From positions 135,917 through 199,916 of the forward strand of contig CALWDW010000039.1 in NCBI GenBank assembly GCA_944376795.1: a stretch of DNA of 64,000 bases, given 5' to 3'. The translations under genes and the position numbers were made by a program. This DNA is from an uncultured Christensenellaceae bacterium (GTDB taxonomy: Bacteria; Bacillota; Clostridia; Christensenellales; UMGS416). The first letter of the stretch is position 1. Each line of letters begins with the position of its first letter. The notes under the pieces were generated by a model. The model saw nothing but the letters and a program-made list of their open reading frames with translations. It made no database searches and was not told the origin of the DNA. This document shows positions 50,438 to 58,826 of the stretch, piece by piece.

Positions 50438-51392
50438 CTTGACCACCATTGCGGATAAACTGCGTGGCGCTGCATCGGTGGGCATTGTCTGCCATGTCAA
50501 CCCGGATGCGGATACCGTGGGTTCGGCTCTCGCCCTGTGGCACTGGTCGAAGAGCCAAGGCAAGGATACGGTTGTTTACTGCCAGGACGGGATTCCCCGG
50601 CACATGGGCGTGCTGGAAGGGGCCCAAGAGGTGACGGCCGATCTGGAGCGCCTGGGTGCCATGGAATGCCTTGTGGCCGTAGACTGCGGGGACGAAGGCC
50701 GGCTGGGCGGCGCCGCCTGCTATGTGGGGCAGCGGGCGGTGTTTCTCAATATTGACCACCATGGTACCAATTCCCGTTTTGGTACGGAGAACCTGGTGGA
50801 GGAACGGGGCGCCACGGCGGAGATCCTCTATGACCTGCTCTGCCACATGGGCTGGAAGCTGACGCCCGAGGCCGGGGCATGTCTCTATGCGGGGATTGTG
50901 ACGGACACGGGGAAATTTTGTTTCAGCAATACAACCCCCCAGACGCTTCGCATTGCGGCCAGCCTTATGGAACGCGGCATCGATGCGGATCGGGTGATTG
51001 AGGCGTTCTACCGCACCAACAGCTGGGAACGGACCTGCCTGATGGGGGCGTGCTTGGGCACAATGACCCGGCACTTTGACGGACGGGTTGCCATTTTGAC
51101 ACTGGACCTGGATATGCTCCGGCGGTGCGGAGCCCAGGCCTCAGACAGTGAAGGGCTGGTCAACTATGCCGTGGATGTGGAAGGGGTTGAGATTGGCGCC
51201 CTGATTCAGGAGAAGGCGCCGGGGATGTGTAAGCTCAGCCTGCGCAGCCGGGGCCGCTGGCCGGTGGACGGCTTGGCAGCCCAGTTCCAAGGCGGCGGCC
51301 ATCGGAATGCCGCCGGCGGGAATGTGGCGGGCACAACAGCCGACGGGAAAGCAGCCCTGCTGGCCGCCATCCAAGAGCGGTATCATCTATGA
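50430..51392 (+). CDS. nrnA: DHH-family phosphoesterase (NrnA-like)
   Basis: A 320-residue bifunctional-type oligoribonuclease / pAp phosphatase. It has HVNPDADTVGSALAL (motif I), AVDCGD, the DHHG motif in NIDHHGTNSRFG, GIVTDTGKF and the C-terminal DHHA1 motif FQGGGHRNAAGG. Start ATG 50430 with AAAAGG. It is encoded next to rbfA and truB as in most Bacillota. Confidence 0.92.
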   Translation: MSSLTTIADKLRGAASVGIVCHVNPDADTVGSALALWHWSKSQGKDTVVYCQDGIPRHMGVLEGAQEVTADLERLGAMECLVAVDCGDEGRLGGAACYVGQRAVFLNIDHHGTNSRFGTENLVEERGATAEILYDLLCHMGWKLTPEAGACLYAGIVTDTGKFCFSNTTPQTLRIAASLMERGIDADRVIEAFYRTNSWERTCLMGACLGTMTRHFDGRVAILTLDLDMLRRCGAQASDSEGLVNYAVDVEGVEIGALIQEKAPGMCKLSLRSRGRWPVDGLAAQFQGGGHRNAAGGNVAGTTADGKAALLAAIQERYHL

Positions 51393-52288
51393 ATGGGATT
51401 GTCAATGTACTGAAGCCGGCGGGCATGACCAGCAGCGACGTGGTTGCCGTGATGCGTCGGATGGCGGGTATGAAGCGCGTGGGACATTTAGGGACCTTGG
51501 ACCCTGCCGCCGCCGGCGTGCTCCCTGTCATGCTGGGACGGGCAACCCGGCTCTTTGATATCCTGGGAATGCACGATAAGGAGTACCTAAGCGAGTTCGT
51601 TTTTGGCGTAGAAACCGACACTTTGGATGCTCAGGGCGAGGTGACGGCGCGCATTCCCTGGATGGGGGACGAGGAGTCGGTGCGGCAAGCCTTACAGCAG
51701 TGGGTAGGTCCCATCCGGCAGGTGCCTCCCATGTATTCTGCCATCAAGCGCGGCGGCAAAAAGCTCTACGATCTGGCGCGGCAGGGCGTGGAGCTGGATC
51801 TGCCCGGCCGCCCCGTAGAGATATATGCCCTGGAGCTGGTGGCGCTGCGGCAGCACCGGGCTATGGTGCGGATTGCCTGCTCCCGAGGGACGTATGTCAG
51901 GAGCCTATGCCGGGATGTGGCGCATACCTTGGGCACGGTGGGGCACACGGGAATTCTGCTGCGCACGCGCACGGGCAGTTATACGCTGGAGAAAGCCTAT
52001 ACCCTGGCGGAACTTGCCGCGCTGGCGGATGCCGGAAAGCTGCACACGGCGGTGCAGTCCATGGAAGAGGCGCTGGCAGGGCTTCCTGCTTTCCACGCAC
52101 CCGATGCGTGCTATCGCCCGCTTTGCCATGGCGCGAAGCTCTACCTGGAGCATATCCCCGCACCGGGATTGCATACCCTCTATTGCCGTGGGGAGTTCTT
52201 CGGGCTGTGTCACGGGGAAACCGATGCCCAAGGCGCCCTTTTGCGGATCGACCAGCTGCTGTATGGCAGGGGAATTTTGGATGACTGA
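51389..52288 (+). CDS. truB: tRNA pseudouridine(55) synthase
   Basis: A 299-residue enzyme making the T-loop pseudouridine. It has KPAGMTSSDVV, GHLGTLDPAAAGVLPV with catalytic Asp38, QVPPMYSAIKRGGKKLYDLA (20 residues) and CSRGTYVRSLCRDVAH. Overlaps the previous stop by ATGA. The C-terminal PUA-like part is shorter and diverged. Confidence 0.97.
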   Translation: MNGIVNVLKPAGMTSSDVVAVMRRMAGMKRVGHLGTLDPAAAGVLPVMLGRATRLFDILGMHDKEYLSEFVFGVETDTLDAQGEVTARIPWMGDEESVRQALQQWVGPIRQVPPMYSAIKRGGKKLYDLARQGVELDLPGRPVEIYALELVALRQHRAMVRIACSRGTYVRSLCRDVAHTLGTVGHTGILLRTRTGSYTLEKAYTLAELAALADAGKLHTAVQSMEEALAGLPAFHAPDACYRPLCHGAKLYLEHIPAPGLHTLYCRGEFFGLCHGETDAQGALLRIDQLLYGRGILDD

Positions 52289-52317
52289 TGACAAAAGTAG
52301 GATAAAGGACGGCTGCG

Positions 52318-53274
52318 ATGATCATTACCGACCGTATTCCGGAGAACGAAGCAATAGCGGTGGCCATCGGGACCTTTGACGGAATTCACCGTGGACACCG
52401 GGCGCTGCTGGAAGCCCTCAAGACGGCGGCCCGGCGGCTGGGATGCCCCGCGGTGGTGGTAACCTTCCAGGAGCATCCGCTCACCATACTGGATCCCGAC
52501 CACGCGCCCGACCTGCTTACCACAAGGCAGGAGCGGGCCGCGCTGCTGGAGACGCTGGGTGTGGACGTGCTGGTGGAGCTGCCCTTCACCCAGGCGCTGG
52601 CCGGCATGCAGCCCCAAGCGTTTATCCACAGGCTGAGCCCTCAGGGCCGTCTGCGGCACGTGGCCGTAGGCTTTAATTTCCGCTTTGGCGCCGGCGCCCA
52701 AGGGGATGGGAAGCTTATTGCCGCCATGGGGGCGGAGATGGGCTTTACTACCCAGGTGGTGCCGCCCTTCCGGGTTGCCGGGCAGACGGTATCCAGCACG
52801 GCCATCCGCGGGCAGATCAGTCAGGGGCGCATGCAGGAGGCAGCCTCCATGCTGGGGCGGTGGTACGGATATCAGGGGCTTTCGGTGCGCGGCAAGCAGC
52901 TGGGCAGAACCCTTGGATTTCCCACCGTCAATCTCCTGGAAACCCAGCGCAAAGCGGCGCCGCCTTCCGGGGTGTATGCGACCTATCTGGTCTGGCGGGG
53001 CGTCCGCTATCCGGCCATGACCAATATTGGCGTCAATCCCACCGTGGATCACGTCACGGTGCGCCGGATTGAGTCCTATGTGCTGGGGCAAAAGCTGTCC
53101 ATAGGCTATGGCGATGCGGTGGCTGTGGAGCTGCTCAGCCACACCCGGGGAGAAATTGCTTTTCCAGGGGTCCAGGCACTGCAGGAACAGCTGGATCGTG
53201 ACCGGGAGGAGATTGCACGGTTTCACGCAGAGAATACGGAAAAGCGTTTACAAACCTTGCTGGAAGTGCTATAA
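52318..53274 (+). CDS. ribF: Bifunctional riboflavin kinase / FAD synthetase
   Basis: A 318-residue enzyme making FMN then FAD. The N-terminal nucleotidyltransferase has GTFDGIHRGH (18-27), FQEHP, GFNFRFGAGAQG and STAIRGQISQG; the C-terminal riboflavin kinase has GKQLGRTLGFPTVNL and NIGVNPTVD. Normal length. Start ATG 52318 has AAGGACGG upstream. Its last codons contain the -10 box of the rpsO promoter. Confidence 0.96.
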   Translation: MIITDRIPENEAIAVAIGTFDGIHRGHRALLEALKTAARRLGCPAVVVTFQEHPLTILDPDHAPDLLTTRQERAALLETLGVDVLVELPFTQALAGMQPQAFIHRLSPQGRLRHVAVGFNFRFGAGAQGDGKLIAAMGAEMGFTTQVVPPFRVAGQTVSSTAIRGQISQGRMQEAASMLGRWYGYQGLSVRGKQLGRTLGFPTVNLLETQRKAAPPSGVYATYLVWRGVRYPAMTNIGVNPTVDHVTVRRIESYVLGQKLSIGYGDAVAVELLSHTRGEIAFPGVQALQEQLDRDREEIARFHAENTEKRLQTLLEVL

Positions 53275-53275
53275 T
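53247..53275 (+). promoter_or_regulatory. Promoter of rpsO, inside the end of ribF
   Basis: TTTACA (53247-53252), 17-base spacer, TATAAT (53270-53275), the -10 covering the ribF stop codon. The 85-base leader is GC-rich and could hold an S15 autoregulatory fold (inference). Confidence 0.78.
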
Positions 53276-53365
53276 ACACCTGTTATGTCAATGAACCGCG
53301 GCGCGGCATTGCGAATCTCCGACGCATGACTGGGCCGGCGGGGATCAGTAAAAAGGAGGATTCCC

Positions 53366-53629
53366 ATGGACAAGGCAAAGAAAACCGAAATTATCCAGAA
53401 GTACCGCATTCACGAGACCGATACCGGTTCTCCCGAGGTGCAGATCGCGCTCCTGACCGACCGCATCAACCACCTCACCGAGCACCTGAAGGTGCATAAG
53501 AAGGACTTCCATTCCCGTCGCGGCCTGCTGCTGATCATTGGTCAGCGTCGTGGCCTGCTGAACTACCTGATGGAGAAGGATATCGAGCGCTATCGTACCA
53601 TCATCCGGGAGCTGGGCATTCGCAAGTAA
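53366..53629 (+). CDS. rpsO: 30S ribosomal protein S15
   Basis: An 87-residue helical ribosomal protein. It has [20 protein letters not shown] (20 residues), [19 protein letters not shown] and RGLLNYL, as in all S15. AAGGAGGA precedes ATG 53366. It is not followed by pnp, the common neighbour. Confidence 0.98.
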   Translation: MDKAKKTEIIQKYRIHETDTGSPEVQIALLTDRINHLTEHLKVHKKDFHSRRGLLLIIGQRRGLLNYLMEKDIERYRTIIRELGIRK

Positions 53630-53706
53630 CAGCCCATCGTCTATAGGACAGAAGCCGACGCTGTACCGTTCCCCAGTGGGAATGGCAGACATCCCAAGCA
53701 ACGAGG

Positions 53707-53747
53707 AACGCCCCGCAGGGCCTTATGGCCGCGCGGGGCGTTTTTTT
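53707..53747. terminator. Terminator of rpsO
   Basis: AACGCCCCGC (53707-53716) pairs with GCGGGGCGTT (53733-53742), then TTTTT. It also separates the convergent minus-strand operon. Confidence 0.88.
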
Positions 53748-53758
53748 GATAAAAAGTT

Positions 53759-54973
53759 TTACAGATAGTCACGGTGGTCTCTCCAGGCATCCAAAAGAGC
53801 CTGAAGATGATGCGAGGGCACGGTGGCAGGAAGATTGTGAACCCCGGCGAACAGGTATCCGCCGCCGCGCTTGAATATTTCCAGCGTTTGCGAGACTTGG
53901 GCATAGACCTCCTCGTAGCTTTGGGATACGGGGATGCGCTGGCAGTCGTATCCACCGCCATAGAAGACCAAGCGATCTCCGAAGCGTTCCTTCAGCGCCG
54001 CCGGATCCATGCCGCGGGCCGAGATTTGGACGGGATTGTAGACATCCAGCCCACAGTCAATCAGATCATCCAGTATGCTGGCCATGGCCCCGCAGGCGTG
54101 CAGATTGATCCGCATACCGGTGCGTGCGTGCCAGCCGCCGAAAAGCTGCCGGTAATAGGGGAGGTATATTTCACGGAAGAGGGGCTCGCCGATGGTGATG
54201 CCTTGGTTATCGCCAAAGTCGTGGGCGATGGAGAGCATGTCCACATAGCGCCCTACCGCCTGCTCCAGGAGGGTGATTTGCCGCAGGGCGGCGTCCACGC
54301 TCCGCTGCAGGAAGGCGCGCATGATGTCCGGCTCTTCCAGCATGAGCACCATGGATCCCACGGTCCCACCGGGAGCGTACTGCAGATCGGTGACGGATTC
54401 CCCCAGGCAGAGGGAGTACTCGGTTTCCTCATAGAGACAGCGGGCGGTTTCCTCCAGATCCCGGAGGAACTCGTCGGGAAAGCTGTCAGCCGGATGGTAG
54501 TCCTCCGGGTCGGGATAGGTAAAGTCCGCCGTCAGATCGGTGGGCTGGGGGGCGTCGAAGAAATATGTGCCGGGCAGGCAGATTTCTTTCCCTCCCGAAG
54601 ATTCCCAGACCATGGTTCCGTCCTCGCGCAGCGAGAATTCCTCCCGGAGGGCTACGCGGATGGACCGGCCCCAGAGCAGCACCTGTTTCCACTGCCCTTG
54701 GCTGGATGCGCCGCGCAGGGGCGCGCCGCACATGCGGGGGGAGGCCAGCAGCAGGATATCCCCGTCCATGGCCCGGAGCACATCTTCTTCGAAGACCGCG
54801 TTACACATAAAGGTATCCATGCGGGGCGGATGATGGGGGATATGCAGCAGGCGCTGTAATGTGTCATAGGCCAGTACGTGAAGGCCTGTGGTTTCGCAGC
54901 CGCCCAGCCCCATGGGCACTCTGTCGGGAAGCTCGTGCCGGAGTACGGCCTGTACGCGCTGTCGGGCGTTCAT
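53759..54973 (-). CDS. UroD-family (MtaA/CmuA-like) protein
   Basis: A 404-residue protein of the uroporphyrinogen decarboxylase superfamily. It has NLHACGAMASIL: the His-x-Cys-Gly pattern is shared with zinc methyltransferases of the MtaA/MtbA type rather than with true heme-synthesis UroD. The N-terminus (MNARQRVQAVLRHELPDRVP) is the usual COG0407 start. It is the last gene of an SDR / mannonate-dehydratase-family operon, 10 bases after its neighbour. Such genes are common in gut clostridial sugar loci; the reaction is unknown. Start ATG 54973 with GGAAG. Confidence 0.82.
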   Translation of the reverse strand: MNARQRVQAVLRHELPDRVPMGLGGCETTGLHVLAYDTLQRLLHIPHHPPRMDTFMCNAVFEEDVLRAMDGDILLLASPRMCGAPLRGASSQGQWKQVLLWGRSIRVALREEFSLREDGTMVWESSGGKEICLPGTYFFDAPQPTDLTADFTYPDPEDYHPADSFPDEFLRDLEETARCLYEETEYSLCLGESVTDLQYAPGGTVGSMVLMLEEPDIMRAFLQRSVDAALRQITLLEQAVGRYVDMLSIAHDFGDNQGITIGEPLFREIYLPYYRQLFGGWHARTGMRINLHACGAMASILDDLIDCGLDVYNPVQISARGMDPAALKERFGDRLVFYGGGYDCQRIPVSQSYEEVYAQVSQTLEIFKRGGGYLFAGVHNLPATVPSHHLQALLDAWRDHRDYL

Positions 54974-54983
54974 GACTGGCTTC

Positions 54984-56183
54984 CTAAGGCCGCGCCAGGG
55001 TGCCGTCAGGCCTCCGGGCGTTGGTCCACTGGGGAAGGCGGGTATCACAGGGGAACTTGGCAGCCAAACTTTCGTCCAGGTCAATGCCCAGACCCGGTTT
55101 GTCGTTTGGATAGACGTAGCCCTTGCGCAGCGTGGGGCAGCCGGGGAAGACCTCCAAGCTGTTGGGGCCGAAACCGTTCCATTCCTGGATGCCGAAGTTC
55201 CAGCTGGAGACATCCAGATGAATCGAGGCGGCATGTCCTACGGGAGAAACGTCCCCGGGACCGTGCCAGGCTGTGCGCACGCCAAATTGTTCGCAGAAAA
55301 TAGCCAGCTTCCGGGCGGGAGTGATGCCGCCGATTTGGCTGATGTGGACGCGGATGAAGTCAATCAGGCGCTCGGTGACGAGGCTGCGCCATTCCAGGGG
55401 ATGGTTGAAGAGCTCCCCTATGGCAATGGGCGTGGTGGTGTGGCTGCGCATGTGGCGGAACCATTCTACCTGTTCGGGCGGCAGGGGATCCTCGTAAAAG
55501 AAGAGCTTGAAGGGCTCCAGCTCCCGCGCCAGTTCGATGGCGTGGATCGGCTCGATGCGCTCGTGGACATCGTGGAGAAACTCTACCTCAAAGCCATACT
55601 TGCTTCGCACGTGCTCAAAGACCTTCACCACGCCCCTTTGGTATTCCCGGGGATCGTAGTAAGCGCCGGGGCAGGCGCCCTCAGGCTTGTAGCTGTTGAC
55701 ATCGTGGACGCCGCCGTAGGCCCCGGTCTGCACCCGGATATAGCGGGCGCCCTCCTCCAGGAAGTTTTCGATGCGCTGATCCAGCTGGTCATAGGTCAGC
55801 CCGTCAGCATGCCGGTAGACGGCGGCAGCTTCCCGCACCTTTCCGCCCAATAGGTCGTAGAGGGGCATGCCGGCCAGCTTTCCCTTGATATCCCAAAGGG
55901 CCATATCGACTCCGGAGAGGGCGTTGTTCAGGATGGGCCCGTTGCGCCAGTAGGGACTGACCATGGCCATCTGCCAGATGTCCTCGATCCGGGAGACGTC
56001 CTTGCCCACAAGAAGCGGCTTCATGTAGGTTTCCACCGCGTGGGCAACGGTGAGGAAGCGCTGGGTATAGGTGGCGCACCCCAGGCCGTAGAGTTCGGGC
56101 TCACTGGTTTCAACTTTAACTACCACCAGGGGAATGCCCTCGGGGGCTGTGCAGATAGCCCGAATATCGCGGATTGTAATCAT
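54984..56183 (-). CDS. Enolase-superfamily D-mannonate/gluconate dehydratase (ManD/RspA-like)
   Basis: A 399-residue member of the mannonate dehydratase subgroup of the enolase superfamily. It has the three metal ligands in HDVHERIEP (Asp, then His as acid/base), FYEDPLPPE and IAIGELFN, plus NNALSGVDMALWDIKGK and RTAWHGPGD. Known members dehydrate D-mannonate or D-gluconate to 2-keto-3-deoxygluconate. Start ATG 56183 with AAAGGAG. Middle gene of the operon, 19 bases after the SDR gene. Which sugar acid is used cannot be told by eye. Confidence 0.9.
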   Translation of the reverse strand: MITIRDIRAICTAPEGIPLVVVKVETSEPELYGLGCATYTQRFLTVAHAVETYMKPLLVGKDVSRIEDIWQMAMVSPYWRNGPILNNALSGVDMALWDIKGKLAGMPLYDLLGGKVREAAAVYRHADGLTYDQLDQRIENFLEEGARYIRVQTGAYGGVHDVNSYKPEGACPGAYYDPREYQRGVVKVFEHVRSKYGFEVEFLHDVHERIEPIHAIELARELEPFKLFFYEDPLPPEQVEWFRHMRSHTTTPIAIGELFNHPLEWRSLVTERLIDFIRVHISQIGGITPARKLAIFCEQFGVRTAWHGPGDVSPVGHAASIHLDVSSWNFGIQEWNGFGPNSLEVFPGCPTLRKGYVYPNDKPGLGIDLDESLAAKFPCDTRLPQWTNARRPDGTLARP

Positions 56184-56202
56184 GAGATCTCCTTTCTGCG
56201 TC

Positions 56203-57030
56203 CTATAAATCACTGTCATCCCAGGTTTTTTCCTGCCGCACATACGCCCAGCGGTCGATGCCGATGCCTTCCGGCATGCCCGGAAGCACCAAGCCGCCAT
56301 CGATTTTTAGGGTCACGCCGGTAATATAGCCGGCGCGCTCATTGTCCGCCAAAAAGAGGACAGCCTCTCCCATTTCCTCGGGGGTGCCAATGCGGCCCAG
56401 TGGAATTTTGGGGCCTAGGTTCTCATAGAAGGCATTGAAGCGGCCGAAATCCCGCACGCGGGTGGCGCCGGGCGCAATACAATTGACCCGGATGCCGTAG
56501 GGCGCCAAATCCAGAGCCCAGGATTCCGCCGCGCGATTCAGTGCGGCCTTGACCGCCCCGTACATGCTGTCTCCGGGATACGGCTGCACGCTGTGGGTTG
56601 AGGTAATGCAGATGATATTTCCTGGAATGCCATGCTTCACCATGTGACGGGCGGCGTACCGGGTGCACATGACGTAGGCGCGGAAGTCCAGATTGAAGAG
56701 TTTCTCCATGTCCTTTTCGTCCATGGACAGGATGCTTCCTGTGAGGGTGACGCCGGCATTATTGACCAGCAGGTTGATATGCCCCAGGGCTTGAACGGCC
56801 CAACGGACGGTGCGAAGCGGGACGTCCGGCTCTTCCAACGAAGCCTGGGTAAAAAATACGCGGCGGCCGTAAGCCTGGCGAAGCTCCTGGGCAAGCTTTT
56901 CGGCTTCCTCCCGGGCGGTGGCGTAGGTGAAGGCGATGTCGTAGCCGTGCTGTGCCAGGACGCGGGCAATACCGGCGCCTATACCGCGGCTTGCCCCGGT
57001 GACCAGGGCGCAGAGGGTGGTTTGCTCCAT
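56203..57030 (-). CDS. SDR-family NAD(P)-dependent oxidoreductase
   Basis: A 275-residue short-chain dehydrogenase: TGASRGIG (11-18) for cofactor, NNAG (about 89-92), catalytic Tyr and Lys in YGAVK after the Ser region ITSTHS, and IRVNCIAPG. The C-terminus has KIDGGLVLPG. By context it may oxidise or reduce the sugar or sugar acid upstream of the dehydratase. Start ATG 57030 with AAAGGAGGA. First gene of the operon, with a 13-base palindrome 28 bases upstream. Confidence 0.93.
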   Translation of the reverse strand: MEQTTLCALVTGASRGIGAGIARVLAQHGYDIAFTYATAREEAEKLAQELRQAYGRRVFFTQASLEEPDVPLRTVRWAVQALGHINLLVNNAGVTLTGSILSMDEKDMEKLFNLDFRAYVMCTRYAARHMVKHGIPGNIICITSTHSVQPYPGDSMYGAVKAALNRAAESWALDLAPYGIRVNCIAPGATRVRDFGRFNAFYENLGPKIPLGRIGTPEEMGEAVLFLADNERAGYITGVTLKIDGGLVLPGMPEGIGIDRWAYVRQEKTWDDSDL

Positions 57031-57057
57031 AGACTTCCTCCTTTCGGCTGAAGCAGA

Positions 57058-57070
57058 TATTGAATCAATA
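57058..57070. promoter_or_regulatory. Perfect 13-base palindrome upstream of the SDR operon
   Basis: TATTGA-A-TCAATA, between the ribosome site of the SDR gene and a minus-strand TATGAT box at about 57082-57087. A likely operator for an unidentified regulator; inference. Confidence 0.45.
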
Positions 57071-57172
57071 CGGGATGGTTCCATCATACCCCAGGTATTT
57101 TCGCCGCGCCATGGAGGAAATGCCGTCAGGCATAGAGGATTTTGAACAAATCATGAAGGCCCGTCCCCTGGC

Positions 57173-57201
57173 TTGCATTTACACGGAAGATCTCCTATAA
57201 T
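57173..57201 (+). promoter_or_regulatory. Promoter of the small membrane protein gene
   Basis: TTGCAT (57173-57178), 17-base spacer, TATAAT (57196-57201). Confidence 0.72.
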
Positions 57202-57252
57202 ACGGGTATATGCGGCATAGGACGAGGGCGCAGCCGTGCGTGAACGTCGGCC

Positions 57253-57618
57253 ATGAATGAGAAAGGACGAAAGAAGCAAATGGACGAGAGCGATCGCAAG
57301 TATTACCTGAAGTGGGGCTGGACCCGGCAGAAAGGAAAGGGACGCTATATTTTTACGCGGGGCGTGTGCTATGGTTTCTTTCTTCTCTGTATGCGGATTG
57401 TTATTGATATTATCCAAATGCCGTCCTACGAGCATTTGCTGGAGGATATTACCAGCCAGGACTATATGATTGTCCTGGGCGGTATGGCCATTTTGATGAT
57501 CCTGGCCGGTTTCCTGGTGGCGTGGTGCCTCTGGATCGGGAAGGAGAGCCGCTTTAACCAGATCCTGAAGGATACGCCGAAGGAAGATTTACCTTACCTG
57601 AACACCTATGTGAAGTAA
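57253..57618 (+). CDS. Small membrane protein, two helices
   Basis: A 121-residue protein with a charged Lys/Arg-rich start (1-35) and two hydrophobic helices, FLLCMRIVIDII (about 40-58) and MIVLGGMAILMILAGFLVAW (74-93). No motif I recognise. Start uncertain: ATG 57253 has no good ribosome site, and ATG 57280 (MDESDRKYY) has only GAAAGAAG. It has its own promoter and terminator. Function unknown. Confidence 0.7.
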   Translation: MNEKGRKKQMDESDRKYYLKWGWTRQKGKGRYIFTRGVCYGFFLLCMRIVIDIIQMPSYEHLLEDITSQDYMIVLGGMAILMILAGFLVAWCLWIGKESRFNQILKDTPKEDLPYLNTYVK

Positions 57619-57625
57619 AGATTGA

Positions 57626-57667
57626 GAACCCGCCGGGGCGCCATGCCTCGGGCGGGTTCTTTTTTAT
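57626..57667 (+). terminator. Terminator of the small membrane protein gene
   Basis: GAACCCGCC (57626-57634) pairs with GGCGGGTTC (57651-57659), then TTTTTT. Confidence 0.85.
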
Positions 57668-57709
57668 GGGAGAAGGTGGAGAAATAGAAATCCTTGATGG
57701 GACGGACCG

Positions 57710-58207
57710 CTATTGTCGGCGCCCAAAGAGGGGGAGAGGGCGGTAGCCAAAGAGCAGGTACTTGATCAGGGCACAGCCCTCTCGCAGGATGTCGTAGGGA
57801 AGGCTCCAAGCCGGAGAAGGCGCGGCCACCGGACGCAGGGGAAGCTGCAGCGACCGGAGAATCCAGCGGCACCGGGGAATGTGATAGCCGCTGGTCACAT
57901 AGACGCCTGCCCAACGGCCGGGCCCCAGACGCGCGTCCAGGATGGCGGAGGCGGAGGCAAAGTTGGCGTAGGTGCTGCGCGCGCTGGGATCCAGGAGGAC
58001 ACGATGGACGGGTATGCCGTGCTGGGTTAAGAAATCGGCCATAACCTCTGCTTCGGAGACGGATTCCTTGGGATGCAGGCCGCCGGAAACCAGATAGAGG
58101 GCCTCACGCCCTTTTCCGTAGGCAAGGGCGCGCTCCAGGCGCATGACCAGGGTGCGGGATGGGGTGCTGCCCCGAACGCGGCAGCCGAGGATTATAATGA
58201 CTTCCAT
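57710..58207 (-). CDS. YdcF/DUF218 protein without membrane anchor
   Basis: A 165-residue DUF218 (ElyC/SanA/YdcF) domain. It has IIILGCRVRGSTPS (4-17), LVSGGLHPKESVSEAEVM (39-56), RSTYANFASA and VTSGYHIPRC, the standard order, with Arg/Ser-rich active region. Unlike the second copy at 61659 it starts directly with the domain and has no N-terminal membrane helix. GGAGGA precedes ATG 58207. Members may handle lipid-linked envelope precursors; not shown here. Confidence 0.85.
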   Translation of the reverse strand: MEVIIILGCRVRGSTPSRTLVMRLERALAYGKGREALYLVSGGLHPKESVSEAEVMADFLTQHGIPVHRVLLDPSARSTYANFASASAILDARLGPGRWAGVYVTSGYHIPRCRWILRSLQLPLRPVAAPSPAWSLPYDILREGCALIKYLLFGYRPLPLFGRRQ

Positions 58208-58323
58208 GCCTTCCTCCTTGCATTGCTCTCCCTGCCATTGTAGCAGGGATTTCGCGGCTTTGCCAGGCTCCTTTTCACCAAAGCGCCTTTGGGGAAGAGA
58301 ATGACTTCCGTGCCAGGCCCTGA

Positions 58324-58362
58324 AACAGGGAGGCCGCTCATAAAGAGCGGAGATTCCCTGTT
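58324..58362. terminator. Two-part hairpin upstream of the rpsF promoter
   Basis: AACAGGGA (58324-58331) with TCCCTGTT (58355-58362) around CCGCTC (58334-58339) and GAGCGG (58345-58350). No T run on either strand is strong, so its role is unclear. Confidence 0.45.
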
Positions 58363-58399
58363 ATCCTATGGTTTTCACGAAGAGACGGGCAATTTTTAG

Positions 58400-58428
58400 T
58401 TGACTTTCGGCGAGGGATGTGGTAAAGT
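58400..58428 (+). promoter_or_regulatory. Promoter of rpsF-ssb-rpsR
   Basis: TTGACT (58400-58405), 17-base spacer, TAAAGT (58423-58428). The leader has a CTTCG/CGAAG stem (about 58452-58470); an S6:S18 autoregulatory site is possible but not proven. Confidence 0.65.
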
Positions 58429-58496
58429 TTATCGCTGGAACCATCTTCGCTCTGCATCGAAGCAGGGCCATAAGTCCGAGGAGGTGAAAGAAGAGT

Positions 58497-58793
58497 ATGA
58501 ACAAGTACGAAGCCATGTATATCCTGGAGGCCGACCAGACGGATGAGGCGATCGCCGCCCAGGTAGAGAAGTTCAACAACCTGGTGGCCGCCAGCGGCGC
58601 CCAGTTGGAGGAGACCAAGCTCTGGGGCAAGCGCCGTCTGGCCTACCCCATCAACTTCAAGAACGATGGGTACTATGTGCTGATGCATTTCGCGTCGGCT
58701 CCTGATTTCCCCACCGAGCTGGAGCGTAACTTCAAGATTGATGAGCATGTCGTTCGGTATATGGTCATCCGTTTGGAAGACGAAGAGGCCTAA
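58497..58793 (+). CDS. rpsF: 30S ribosomal protein S6
   Basis: A 98-residue beta-alpha-beta ribosomal protein. YEAMYILEADQTDEAIAAQV, LWGKRRLAYPINFKNDGYYV (20-residue pieces) and RYMVIR are family features. GAGGAGGTG precedes ATG 58497. First in the S6-SSB-S18 operon, conserved across bacteria. Confidence 0.97.
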   Translation: MNKYEAMYILEADQTDEAIAAQVEKFNNLVAASGAQLEETKLWGKRRLAYPINFKNDGYYVLMHFASAPDFPTELERNFKIDEHVVRYMVIRLEDEEA

Positions 58794-58826
58794 GAAACAT
58801 CAAAGCGAAAAGGCGGGTGAAGAGCT

